The notes beneath the pieces were generated by a model that was not told the origin of the DNA, did no database searches, and saw only the letters and a list, made by a program, of their open reading frames with translations. Both the position numbers and the translations under genes were made by a program. Shown piece by piece: positions 45,301-53,620 of a stretch of DNA of 64,000 bases. Position 1 is the first letter of the stretch. Each line of letters opens with the position of its first letter. Source of the DNA: Moorena sp. SIOASIH (lineage in GTDB: Bacteria > Cyanobacteriota > Cyanobacteriia > Cyanobacteriales > Coleofasciculaceae); NCBI RefSeq assembly GCF_010671925.1, contig NZ_JAAHIH010000005.1, forward strand, positions 248,001-312,000, read 5' to 3'.

Positions 45301-45353
45301 GTTGCGTCGCGGTAGCTGAGGAAGTTTTTTAGGGTTATTTGGATAGGAATCAT
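42333..45353 (-). CDS. sbcC: Exonuclease subunit SbcC (SMC-like ATPase)
   Basis: A 1006-residue Rad50/SbcC protein. The N-terminal Walker A is GQNGAGKSSLLEAITW near residues 33-48, two long coiled coils run about 180-470 and 520-800, and the zinc-hook CPLC (about 495-498) sits between them. The C-terminal half-site has the ABC signature YSGGEAFRINFAIRLALAQ and Walker B LQMLIVDEGFGTQDAEG. With SbcD it opens and trims DNA hairpins and palindromes. No sbcD gene is next to it. This activity is relevant in a genome with so many inverted repeats (inference). Confidence 0.95.
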   Translation of the reverse strand: MIPIQITLKNFLSYRDATLDFRGLHTACICGQNGAGKSSLLEAITWAIWGQSRVASENDVIHTGAKEVRVDFIFQNNQQTHRIIRTRHRKQGSSLEFQVETPNGFKSLTQKGVRATQLLIIANLKLDYDTFINSSYLRQGRADEFMVRRPSERKQILADLLKLDQYEKLADQAKDLSKQLKGQVEQLEQSLQGIKEQLGERDAIAKETATLETALHQLQQDQDQDAQQLKQLQAIGHQRNSWEQQLNFVRTQYRNLTQDCDRIQQDIATAVAQQQQLSELLSQDQQITAGYAEYLQLQELEESLAAKLQTYQKAQQQRQQLQQQLNQEINQLNLQIRDIQAQLEALGTQEQEIQDTLSRSGQVATALAQLNRSRERLKQLDNLQLEVSPLLQRRGSIQSELDRVQARLSAKLEELVSSEKQLSQQVATTPQLRQAALQLEAELGELEKKRVYLSRLQDKGLERRGFRERLQENQRRYEKLLGELTQKIELLQVQNAVCPLCEQPLDAAHSHRVIQKTTAEHKDVQDQFWVVREQLTVCERELQVLRHEYSQISKQLSPYEELLEQRGQLAAQLEATDEVYDRLYEVSEEKKELQQSLSIPGYGVELHEELRQLDLRVQQLNYDEQTHALARGEVDRWRWAEIHSAKLEEARRRQEKIDAQKPQLQGKLDTLQASVHQLQTNSPLKQQLDQLDRYIAEIGYNLDAHNQVRASLRQAQSWQLPYQELQTAQEQQPQVGQRLASLTQSLQSRRSNLKEVNTQIEDIVKQMEQSPDVTRDIQALEQGMKQRRREMDKQLSQQGRLQQRLQQLESLQSQYQQQLEKLQQLQRQYRVHQELAIAFGKNGIQALMIENILPQLEAQSNQILARLTGNQLHIQIVTQKAGSRSSKKKTKLIDTLDILIADATGTRPYETYSGGEAFRINFAIRLALAQLLAQRSGTSLQMLIVDEGFGTQDAEGCERLIAAINAIASDFACILTVTHMPQFKEAFQTRIEVSKTSLGSQLSLSM

Positions 45354-45870
<517 letters not shown>

Positions 45871-46470
45871 ATGTCAAAAGCTACGGTGCAATATACAACC
45901 AAGGATTTAAAGGAACTCGGCTTTTTCGTTGAAGTCCCCGGCAGAACCGACAATGCCAAAAACAGAGCCAAAGCCCTCGAAGAGATTCAACGGCGCATGG
46001 AAGACTCAGAAGACACTACCGTCAATGAGGATAGCTTTGCCGATGGCTTGAGTGCTGACGATTTGATTTTAGTTGAGCCACTAGCTACCGGTAGTACAGA
46101 TGGTGAGGAAGCAGAGATTATTCAGTCAGTAAAAGCGATCGCATCTTTAGCAAGTTTAAGGGTCAACTTGGAACAAGCTTACCAACAAGCAGTGGAATTA
46201 CGGCCAGTGATCGAAGCCTTATTTTCCCCAGACCCCCTGACACCGGAACATATGAAACTGGCAACGGATAGAAATTTTGCCAAAACCTTAACAAAATTTG
46301 CTGAAGCTAAAGCCGCTCACGATCAGTATCTGCCCATTGCCAAGGAGGCTTGGGAAATATTAGCTCCCGCTTTGCCTCCATCTCAGCATCAAGCTAATCC
46401 TATAGGCTCGGAGGTAGTAGAACATACTGAGAGTAATGGCAAAAAGGGTATGACTGTGAATGAGTCATGA
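45871..46470 (+). CDS. Unknown acidic helical protein
   Basis: A 199-residue protein of no recognised family. It is soluble, acidic and predicted mostly helical after residue 85 (IASLASLRVNLEQAYQQAVE, KLATDRNFAKTLTKFAEAKA). Residues 1-35 (KATVQYTTKDLKELGFFVEV) look like a short folded element, followed by a disordered acidic stretch. No motif points to function. Confidence 0.6.
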   Translation: MSKATVQYTTKDLKELGFFVEVPGRTDNAKNRAKALEEIQRRMEDSEDTTVNEDSFADGLSADDLILVEPLATGSTDGEEAEIIQSVKAIASLASLRVNLEQAYQQAVELRPVIEALFSPDPLTPEHMKLATDRNFAKTLTKFAEAKAAHDQYLPIAKEAWEILAPALPPSQHQANPIGSEVVEHTESNGKKGMTVNES

Positions 46471-47059
46471 AACCTTAAGGTATCAGCTATCAGCCATTAG
46501 CTATCAGCCATTAGCTATCAGCTATCAGTATTCAGCTATCAGTATTCAGCTATCAGTATTCAGATAATGCCCTACGCGCAAGCTACGGGAACAGCTTTTG
46601 AATAAAAGAGGTAAGCATTGGTTTAATCTGAGTTAAGTCACAGCGTCGTTCGCACAGCGTGGCCAAAGGCCAAAGCCTGTGCCACAAACTAGAAGCCTGT
46701 GCCACAAAGCTGACGGCTGACGGCTGACGGCTGACGGCTGACGGCTGACCACTGACCACTGACGGCTGACCGCTGACCGCTGAATGCTTACCTTCAAAAC
46801 TCCATCGGTGTCGAATCCCCAGAAAAAATAAAACTTGCCCAATAGTAAGGATGTTGATATTTTTTCCCTTTCTTTCCTTCAAGCCAGTCTCGCTGAATTT
46901 GAGATAAGGCTTCCCTGCGTCCTTTTCTGTCTTTTAATCCTTGATAATAAGCTACCATCAAGGGCTACATCTCAATGCATGAAATTAGGCAAAAATTCTA
47001 ATAAAACTCCCGCGCCCGGGCCCCACACCTCCCACACCTCCCACACTCCTCACACTCCC
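46471..47059. repeat. Heptads and palindromic pieces, no gene
   Basis: TATCAGC/CATTAGC units (46482-46560), a GCGTCGTTCGCACAGCGTGGCC palindromic piece (46643-46690), TGACGGC units (46711-46790) and CACACCTCC units (47026-47058). 46800-47000 is unique sequence in which I see no gene. Confidence 0.8.
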
Positions 47060-48799
47060 CTACTTCCCACGTCCAGAATTTTTCCCAAACCTGGCCTCTT
47101 GGACGCTACTACCAATGCCCTGAATTACACCACGAACCACTAGACCAATACTTCTACCAAAGACTTGGGTTAAGACATACACCACACCATTACCAATCCA
47201 AGTAACAGCCGCTTGCAGACGGGGAGAAAGAGCATCCCGTAGCTCATAGGCTAAAGTCACAGCTAGCTGGAAACCTCCCAGCTTTTCTAATTCTCGACGC
47301 CGGGGAGCATAGATACTGGTTTGTTTAATGCCAGTGTCAGTTAGGATAAATAAATCATATCGACTCTCAAAAATTGCTTGTGGCTCACCAAATAGTTGAT
47401 ATTGGCGATATCGCCAGGAGAGATTATTGCGAAATCGAGCAATTTCCCGGGATGACATTAGATTTTTATGATAAAAATTTACCTTAATAATTTCTACATC
47501 TGCCAATTGATTTAATAACGGTTGAATCACCCCATTAGCAATTTGGATAATTAAATTGTCCAGGATAAATTCTGACCGTTGAATTGCTTCAGGGGTGTGG
47601 GCTGGATAGGAGATATTATCAATTGTTAATGAGCTGTCAAATAGTCGATGAGATAATAAGTCAATAACTAGAGGAATTTTATCAAGAATTGCCTTTTTTA
47701 CGATGGGATAGTTACCCAGCAAAATAGTGACAACTTCTAGTTGAGTATTCTCCGTGTACAAGGTATAATACTTTCCGAAGAAATCTGTGACTGATGCTTC
47801 CCACAGATCTTTCAGAATCAGCTGTTGCTTCTGAGGTAACTGTTCCAGTGTTACTTGAGACAAGCGCAAATCTTCAACCAGCTCTTCAAAGGTTTGGAAG
47901 ACTAAACCAAGTAACTCTGCTCTTTTCTCTACTTGGAGAATGTCAAGTTCTAGAGGAACACCAGAGAGGTTGGATAAACCGGATTGAAGTTTTACCATTG
48001 TCCGGTTCATTGTCCAGTTAACTGTCTGGTCAACTAGTGGTGCCTTAGGGCTAAGCTGGGATTGAGCCATTGGCGCAACAGTCAGTGACCTTTCCTGTTT
48101 AGGCATTGGGACTAAGGAATTGTCCCGTGACGGTTCCACCAGAATGATGCTAGCAGGTAATAGCTGATCTGCCAGCCAACGGGCTACCAACAGTTCTCGA
48201 CGGCGTCCAGTCCAAAACAGCCAATCCCAATTGGAAAGACGAGGATTTTGCAGCTGACTATTGACCTGGGCTAAAGCTGCTTCAAATTGTTTGAATCCTG
48301 AGTTACGCCACTGTTGATACCAGGGAGCAAAACCTGTAGCTTGATAAGATACAGTAGGTAAGTTAGACAGTGTCTGCCAATAGGATTGACCTTCAATAAT
48401 TTGACCAATGGCTTCAACAATGGTAGAGATCGCTACTCCTTTGGGGCAGTACCCATTTACACCCAATGCTTGAGCTGCTGCTAGTACAGTGGGTTGAGAT
48501 TCCCTGGTCAGTAGTAAGATTGGCAAGTTAGGGTACTCCTGCTTTAATCCCTGACACAGTGGCAATCCTGATAAGGCTATCCCTTCAGTTGAATTAGGGG
48601 GATCCAAAGCTAGTTCCAAAATTGCCAAATCCACGGAGTTGGTCGCCTCTAGTGCCGCTAATCTTGATAGGGCTTCTGTACCAGTATCAGCCTCAGCTAC
48701 AACTAGTAGATCCTCGAAGGCTTGCAAGGCAGTCCTTATACCCAATCGGAAAACTGGGTCATCATCAATCAGAAGGATATGAGTTATGCGATCGCTCAT
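47060..48799 (-). CDS. Pseudo-receiver plus DUF3685 (Ycf55-like) protein
   Basis: A 579-residue protein. Residues 5-140 form a response-regulator receiver with the acidic pair (LLIDDD, 10-14), but the phospho-acceptor position is Glu62 (AILELAL) instead of Asp. About 200-579 is the DUF3685 region found in cyanobacteria and in plastid Ycf55. The start ATG 48799 (MSDRITHILLI) is chosen because the upstream frame reads through unique sequence without receiver similarity. A Glu at this site may mimic constitutive phosphorylation. Its function is unknown. Confidence 0.82.
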   Translation of the reverse strand: MSDRITHILLIDDDPVFRLGIRTALQAFEDLLVVAEADTGTEALSRLAALEATNSVDLAILELALDPPNSTEGIALSGLPLCQGLKQEYPNLPILLLTRESQPTVLAAAQALGVNGYCPKGVAISTIVEAIGQIIEGQSYWQTLSNLPTVSYQATGFAPWYQQWRNSGFKQFEAALAQVNSQLQNPRLSNWDWLFWTGRRRELLVARWLADQLLPASIILVEPSRDNSLVPMPKQERSLTVAPMAQSQLSPKAPLVDQTVNWTMNRTMVKLQSGLSNLSGVPLELDILQVEKRAELLGLVFQTFEELVEDLRLSQVTLEQLPQKQQLILKDLWEASVTDFFGKYYTLYTENTQLEVVTILLGNYPIVKKAILDKIPLVIDLLSHRLFDSSLTIDNISYPAHTPEAIQRSEFILDNLIIQIANGVIQPLLNQLADVEIIKVNFYHKNLMSSREIARFRNNLSWRYRQYQLFGEPQAIFESRYDLFILTDTGIKQTSIYAPRRRELEKLGGFQLAVTLAYELRDALSPRLQAAVTWIGNGVVYVLTQVFGRSIGLVVRGVIQGIGSSVQEARFGKNSGRGK

Positions 48800-48936
48800 C
48801 TGGAGATAGCCTATAGGAAATGGCTTATGGCTAAAGCCTGTAAACCAACTATGAAAAATTAGCCATTTACGCCAGCATAACATTACCTTTTGTGGCTTGG
48901 GGGCTGAGGAACCCACCCGCTGGAGCAGGAATCCAG

Positions 48937-49009
48937 GTTAATTGTTAATTGTTAATTGTTAATTGTTAATCGTTAATTTAAAATTATTAATTCTCAATTA
49001 ACGATTAAC
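48937..49009 (-). repeat. TTAATTG heptads and 14-bp inverted repeat
   Basis: ATTGTTA units (48937-48968) overlap an inverted repeat: GTTAATCGTTAATT (48965-48978) pairs exactly with AATTAACGATTAAC (48996-49009). It lies about 60 bp beyond the stop of the Gln-repeat gene and may end its transcript. Confidence 0.7.
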
Positions 49010-49068
49010 GAAATTTGATAATAACTGTTCAGATTAAATCAGTTTAACGCCCAATTCTTGGTCTTTGC

Positions 49069-49731
49069 TTAGGCTTGTGCTTGTAGCTGTTCGTATGATT
49101 GGGCTAGCTGCTCCTGTAGCTGTTCCTGTGATTGACCTTGTAGCTGCTCCTGTGATTGGTCTAGCTGTTCGTGTGATTGAGCTTGTAGCTGCTCCTGTGA
49201 TTGGGCTAGCTGTTCCTGTAGCTGTTCCTGTGATTGGGCTAGCTGCTCCTGTGATTGGGCTTGTGCTTGTGGTTGTAGCTGTTCCTGTGATTGGGCTAGC
49301 TGCTCCTGTAGCTGCTCCTGTGATTGGGCTTGTGCTTGTGGTTGTAGTTGTTCCTGTGATTGGGCTTGTAGCTGTGCTTTATCTGGTTTCGGTGCCTTGG
49401 GTTTTTTCTCAAATACTTGAATGCCTGGTTGCTCTACCCGAAACCCTTTGTTAATTTTCGCTCCCAGTTTGCCAGTAATAACAGCGACCCACATCGAATA
49501 CATCTCATTAGCAGTCGTGATTTTTTTCCAAACTTTAGGTTTGACCTTAATCGTAAAAATCGTGCCATCACAATCAACATTAAATTCCTGCCAGCCGTTT
49601 TTAACAGTTTTTACTGTAGGTAACTCGTTGATTTTGATAATTATTTCCAAACTGCCAGTAATTATTCCATTTTTTTTATTTTTTAATTTACTGGTTTCAT
49701 CAGCTTTTTGAATACTAATTATTTCAAGCAT
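49069..49731 (-). CDS. Conserved-type domain with Gln-rich repeat tail
   Basis: A 220-residue protein. Residues 1-110 form a compact domain (ITGSLEIIIKINELP, GWQEFNVDCDGTIFTIKVKP, WVAVITGKLGAKINKGFRVE, PGIQVFEKKP); similar cyanobacterial proteins are annotated as FinO-like, but I cannot confirm that. Residues 120-220 are a Gln-Glu-Leu-Ala repeat (QSQEQLQ), coded by 21-24 bp DNA repeats. The tail would form a helical or coiled Gln-rich stalk. The plus-strand frame of Val/Pro/Leu across this repeat is an artefact. Confidence 0.65.
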   Translation of the reverse strand: MLEIISIQKADETSKLKNKKNGIITGSLEIIIKINELPTVKTVKNGWQEFNVDCDGTIFTIKVKPKVWKKITTANEMYSMWVAVITGKLGAKINKGFRVEQPGIQVFEKKPKAPKPDKAQLQAQSQEQLQPQAQAQSQEQLQEQLAQSQEQLQPQAQAQSQEQLAQSQEQLQEQLAQSQEQLQAQSHEQLDQSQEQLQGQSQEQLQEQLAQSYEQLQAQA

Positions 49732-50308
49732 GGGCAGCTCCTTTGGTAATAAAAGTGATTTGTTTTAGGAATATGGTTAAGACAATAACTACAGCAAATA
49801 TATCAGCTATAAAAATGCTGATTTAGCCAACTTTTTCCACTAACCGAAACCCCTTGGGTCAAGATGTTAGACTGGTCAGGGGGAAGTCAGCAGAAGTCAG
49901 TTTGGTAGGCATAAGGAAACAGTGGTTGATCTTTTGTCTAAAGACCACCAATCCAGAGACCTTTTCCAGCCATCCCATGTCAAATGACTGACTTATTTAC
50001 TCTGTGATTTTGCATTTTCTCATATTTTTATGATTTCAAAAGCGACTGCATCAAAAATGTTAGGTAAGTTTGAGAAAGTCAAAAAAACCTAATGGTTCTG
50101 GATTTGACCGATATGCAGTGGTATTCGCATCTTATTTGGAAATGCCTACTGGATATGAGAGTCATTGAATAAGTATTTTTGCTTAGGAATTTTGATAAGT
50201 ATTCAGCTATCAGCGTGTCGCGTATCAGCGTGTCGCGTATCAGCCATTAGCTTATGGGCTATGGGCACGCTACTTTAGGAATAGCTGAATACAATAAGCT
50301 GACCACTG
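49732..50308. other. Intergenic region without a recognised gene
   Basis: Unique sequence to about 50190, then ATCAGCGTGTCGCGT pieces and GACCACT heptads. I see no open frame of interest and no RNA gene. The region ends where a mini-element starts. Confidence 0.5.
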
Positions 50309-50436
50309 ATATCAAATCCGGTTGAATAACCATACTTCCTGGTGAGGGGAGCAGGGGAGCTTCCGGTGCAGGGGAGCAGGGGGAGAAAGATGTTGTCTGG
50401 ATATCGTAAGTGTGGGCAATTATCCGGATTTGATAT
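50309..50436. mobile_element. 128-bp MITE-like element with perfect 13-bp inverted ends
   Basis: ATATCAAATCCGG (50309-50321) is the exact reverse complement of 50424-50436. GACCACTG lies immediately outside both ends (50301-50308 and 50437-50444), as an 8-bp target duplication inside a GACCACT/GACGGCT heptad array. The interior has a GGGGAGC-type G-rich repeat. No coding capacity. A sister element lies at 53205-53331. Confidence 0.75.
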
Positions 50437-50732
50437 GACCACTGACGGCTGACCACTGACGGCTGACCACTGACGGCTGACGGCTGACGGCTGACGGCTG
50501 ACGGCTGAATGCTTACGAATTTTTAAATCTTTTCTGCTGAGTAAGGCTTCTAGAATTTAGATGCCTTTGCCATGAACCGATATGCGATCGCGCTCCTCAT
50601 ATCATGTCAGGATAATTACCCTTAATAAAAATCGCTCCCATCTCCCCATCTCCCCATTTCCCCATCTCCCCACTCCCCATCTCCCCATCTCCCCATCTCC
50701 CGACACTTGCCATATCCCGACACTTGCCATAT
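50437..50732. repeat. GACGGCT heptads and CTCCCCAT octads
   Basis: GACGGCT/GACCACT units (50437-50510), unique sequence with a GCGATCGC, CCCCATCT octad units (50638-50700) and two copies of CCCGACACTTGCCATAT (50700-50733). Confidence 0.88.
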
Positions 50733-51995
50733 CTAAACTCTGATAACTATTGGGGGGATTCCATCAAAGCGGCGCTTGACACTCCCCATGGCGCTTATGC
50801 CAGGGGATTCTCGGTTCAGCGAGCCAACTTGCTCAACCAGGTCGGAACCAAGCAGAGTAGAGGTCGAGTCTCCCCGAGCGTTTTGATAAGTTCCGGTGTG
50901 CCCCACCGTACCTAAGGCTATCGTTAAGATGTTTATGGCGGCATTGTGATCACGGTCTAACTGACATCCACACTTGCAAACATGGGTTCGAGTGGATAAT
51001 GACTTCTTGACCACTTCTCCGCAACTAGAGCAGTTTTGGCTAGTATAAGCAGGATTTACTGCAACAGTTATCCGACCAAACTTAGTGCCAAAGTGCTCTA
51101 GCCATTCCCGAAACTTGTACCAACCTGCATCATTAATAGATTTGGCAAGGCAATGGTTTTTAACTAAATTTTTAACTCTCAAATCTTCGTAGGCGACCAG
51201 GTCGTTAGACCGGATTACGCAACGCGCCAGTATCTTGGCATGTTCTTCACGCTGCCTACTTATTTTGAGGTGTGTCCTGCCTAGCCTATTAATAGCTTTC
51301 TTTCGGTTAGTAGAGCCTTTCTTTTTTCGGGAAACTCTACGTTGATGAAACTTTAAGCGTTTTTCGCCTTTGCGATAGAATCTAGGGTTAGGTTCTGAAT
51401 ATCCATCAGAGTCGGTGTAAAAGTCTTTTAGTCCAACATCCAGGCCAATGGTATATCCAGTAGCTTCCAGTTGTTCTGAATTGTCAATTTTTACGCAGAA
51501 CTGAACGTAATACCCATCGGCTCTTTGTACTACACGAACTCGCTTGATGAGTTTTTGCTCGAAGCACCATAAGTCCCACGTACCTTTGAGTTTAACTTTT
51601 CCTATCCCTTTCTTGTCTGTAAACTTGATTGACTTTTTGTCGGGGGATAGTTTCCATCCTGATTGCTTGTACTCAACAGACCTGGAATGCTTCTTGAATT
51701 TTGGGTATCCTTTTTTTCCTGGGACTTTCTTCTTGCAATTGTCGAAGAACCGCTTAATAGCACGCTCTACATTCTCAACAGAGGCTTGACAAGCATGGCT
51801 GTTAAGATTCTTGACAAATTCAAATTCGTCCCTTAGTTGAGTGTTGTAGCGATAGAGTTCTTTCTTCCCTACTCCGCGATTGTCCATCCAGTACCGAAGC
51901 ACTTTGTTCCTGACAAAGCGAGCAGTTCTAATAGCTTCATTGATTGCCAACTCTTGAGGCTTTTTCAACACAGCCTTGAACTCCATAACTAACAC
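50733..51995 (-). CDS. tnpB: TnpB RNA-guided nuclease (IS200/IS605 OrfB)
   Basis: A 420-residue TnpB. RuvC catalytic residues are Asp in IGLDVGLKDF, Glu in LVAYEDLRVKN and Asp in DRDHNAAINI; the zinc finger is CSSCG...CKCGC. TnpB proteins cut DNA guided by an omega-RNA derived from the element's right end. The GTG at 51995 is chosen over ATG 51986 because a full AAGGAGGTGATA lies 10 nt upstream of it. No TnpA is present. The last 17 codons lie beyond the presumed right end of the element (TCAA at 50776-50779), so the C-terminus is encoded by flanking DNA. All catalytic residues are intact. Confidence 0.93.
   Translation of the reverse strand: MLVMEFKAVLKKPQELAINEAIRTARFVRNKVLRYWMDNRGVGKKELYRYNTQLRDEFEFVKNLNSHACQASVENVERAIKRFFDNCKKKVPGKKGYPKFKKHSRSVEYKQSGWKLSPDKKSIKFTDKKGIGKVKLKGTWDLWCFEQKLIKRVRVVQRADGYYVQFCVKIDNSEQLEATGYTIGLDVGLKDFYTDSDGYSEPNPRFYRKGEKRLKFHQRRVSRKKKGSTNRKKAINRLGRTHLKISRQREEHAKILARCVIRSNDLVAYEDLRVKNLVKNHCLAKSINDAGWYKFREWLEHFGTKFGRITVAVNPAYTSQNCSSCGEVVKKSLSTRTHVCKCGCQLDRDHNAAINILTIALGTVGHTGTYQNARGDSTSTLLGSDLVEQVGSLNRESPGISAMGSVKRRFDGIPPIVIRV
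50776..50912 (-). ncRNA. Candidate omega-RNA scaffold overlapping the tnpB 3' end
   Basis: By analogy with known IS200/IS605 TnpB systems, the RNA covering the tnpB 3' end and the element right end should be the guide scaffold. It starts about GGTACGGTGGGG (minus, 50912) and ends at TCAA (50776), just after a hairpin with arms at 50799-50806 and 50784-50792. The guide would begin GCGCCGCTTTGATGG. A relic with the same segments at 53621-54013 supports the limits. Confidence 0.5.
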
Positions 51996-52000
51996 TTCAG

Positions 52001-52012
52001 TATCACCTCCTT
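52001..52012 (-). promoter_or_regulatory. Full-length Shine-Dalgarno of tnpB
   Basis: AAGGAGGTGATA (minus strand) is complementary to the 16S rRNA tail over its length, the strongest ribosome binding site noted in this window. It favours the GTG start at 51995. Confidence 0.75.
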
Positions 52013-52061
52013 GTCTTCTATCTTTACTTAATATTGTAGTCGGTTAGCTGAGATAAAAGTT

Positions 52062-52094
52062 CCCGAGCAGTTAGGGAATAAATTCCTGCTCGGG
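52062..52094 (-). terminator. Stem-loop downstream of fabD
   Basis: A perfect 9-bp GC-rich stem with a 15-nt loop. On the minus strand it is followed by AACTTTTAT, so it can serve as a rho-independent terminator for fabD; a left-end hairpin of the IS is the alternative. Confidence 0.5.
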
Positions 52095-52200
52095 CTAACC
52101 CCATAAATAGAATTTAGGGGCTTGCGCCCTCAGGGTTTTCGGTCAAAGAGCAGCGCGCCGCCATCCAAGACCTGAATCAGATTGAGCTTAGGGCTTCGAG

Positions 52201-53097
52201 TTAGCCTACTGCTAAGCATTGCTGCAGATCAGCAATGCTATTAACGTTTTCTAAAATTAACTCGGGACACATCCGTTTAATTAAGCCAGTCAGCACCTTA
52301 CCGGGTCCGACTTCCACCACTTTCTCAATCCCTTCCACTGGTAGCCTCAGAGAAATTTCTCGCCATCGCACTGAGCCAGTAATTTGAGACTGGAGTTGAT
52401 GTTTTAAGGTAGCTGCCTCGACCGTGGGTACAGGGTCCACATTCGATAATACTGGTACCTGGGCATCAGCAAAGGGGACAGACAGCAAGAGTTCCTGGAA
52501 CTGAGCCGCTGCTTCAGCCATTAAGGGAGAATGAAAGGCACCGGACACTTTTAGAGGAACAGCCCGTTTCACTTTAATCTGACTCAGCAAATCTTGAACT
52601 GCTGTTGGTTTACCTGAAATTACCACTTGAGCAGGACTGTTATCATTAGCAATAACAACATCCTGTATCTGCTCGATTTTTTCTTCAAGTTCTGGGCGTT
52701 TGAAGCCAATCAGAGCAACCATCATGCCATCAGAAGCACTATCCATCAATTTAGCCCGATGTTGGACTAGCCTTAGCCCTGCCTCAAAGTTAAATACCCT
52801 GGCAGTGTAGAGGGCAACATATTCTCCCAAGCTGTGACCCGCTACTAGATTGGGTCGTTCCCCTTGTTCCATGAGCAAATCAGCCAGGATACTCTCAACT
52901 ACGTATAAGGCAGGTTGAGTGTAGAGGGTTTGAGATAACTGATCGGACTCCCCTTGACAAATATCTAGAACAGACCAGCCTAAAATTTCCTCAGCTTGCT
53001 TAAACTTAACCTTTGCAGAGGGCAGGTCTAATAAGTCCACTCCCATACCTGGTACCTGAGAACCTTGTCCGGGAAACACCCATGCAGTCTTTATCAT
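52201..53097 (-). CDS. fabD: Malonyl-CoA:ACP transacylase
   Basis: A 298-residue FabD that moves malonyl groups to acyl carrier protein for fatty acid synthesis. GQGSQVPGMG is at residues 10-19, the nucleophile Ser89 is in GHSLGEY, the catalytic His is in SGAFHSPLM near 198, and the C-terminal VVEVGPGKVLTGLIKR is typical. It is a single-domain protein, so housekeeping rather than a polyketide synthase module. ATG at 53097. fabH and fabG are not next to it. Confidence 0.96.
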   Translation of the reverse strand: MIKTAWVFPGQGSQVPGMGVDLLDLPSAKVKFKQAEEILGWSVLDICQGESDQLSQTLYTQPALYVVESILADLLMEQGERPNLVAGHSLGEYVALYTARVFNFEAGLRLVQHRAKLMDSASDGMMVALIGFKRPELEEKIEQIQDVVIANDNSPAQVVISGKPTAVQDLLSQIKVKRAVPLKVSGAFHSPLMAEAAAQFQELLLSVPFADAQVPVLSNVDPVPTVEAATLKHQLQSQITGSVRWREISLRLPVEGIEKVVEVGPGKVLTGLIKRMCPELILENVNSIADLQQCLAVG

Positions 53098-53204
53098 TTA
53101 TTTATTATTTATTTGCTTCCAAGAATCAATTATCTGCTATTGTTGTACGATTTGGTGGTCTTATCGGTTTCAATTATGTCATATGCGCTGATTGCTGAGT
53201 GCTG

Positions 53205-53331
53205 ATACCGAGTTGCATTCAAAGATAGTAGATTGCTTGGATAGGGAGATGGGGAGATGGGGAGATAGGGAGATCGGGAGATGGGGAGATTGGGGGAAGA
53301 GAAAGTTGTACGTTTGACCGCAACTTGGTAT
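53205..53331. mobile_element. 127-bp MITE-like element, sister of 50309-50436
   Basis: ATACCGAGTTGC (53205-53216) and GCAACTTGGTAT (53320-53331) are inverted repeats with one mismatch. GAGTGCTG flanks both sides (53197-53204 and 53332-53339). Its interior carries eight-base GGGGAGAT units. Layout and length match the 128-bp element, although the sequences have diverged. Confidence 0.7.
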
Positions 53332-53387
53332 GAGTGCTGAGTGCTGAGTGTTGATCCGGTTTACCAAAAATTTTGGGTAATCGTGCC

Positions 53388-53414
53388 CCGTCCTTATAGG
53401 ACGGCTTTCTTTTT
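53388..53414 (+). terminator. GC stem followed by a T-rich run
   Basis: CCGTCCT (53388-53394), loop TAT, AGGACGG (53398-53404), then CTTTCTTTTT. It has the form of a rho-independent terminator, but no gene lies upstream on this strand; it could instead be the left-end hairpin of the relic element ending at 54013. Confidence 0.5.
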
Positions 53415-53620
53415 AAGTTAAAACTTGACAGTTTTCGCACTGCGTGTTATTAGAATTTAAACAAAAAACCAAAAACCAGATAAATACTATCTAATCATAA
53501 GTAGACAACGTAAAAAATATGTAACAGATACATATTGCGTAATTTGGTCTAACGACTTAAACGTCTATGAAAAAAAAATTAGATAAAAAAAGTATCTATC
53601 TCTATGTAAAAAAAAGGTAA

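Larger units (their letters stand above)
50776..52094 (-). mobile_element. IS200/IS605-type element (TnpB only)
   Basis: Right end at 50776 from the subterminal hairpin and terminal TCAA. The left end is unresolved; it lies between 52013 and about 52100. A stem CCCGAGCAG/CTGCTCGGG (52062-52070 and 52086-52094) could be the left-end hairpin or the fabD terminator. Confidence 0.6.

Noticed and set aside
49065..49454. 129-residue Val/Pro/Leu/Ala frame
   Set aside because: Antisense to the Gln-rich coding repeat; the minus-strand protein has a folded N-terminal domain and better context.
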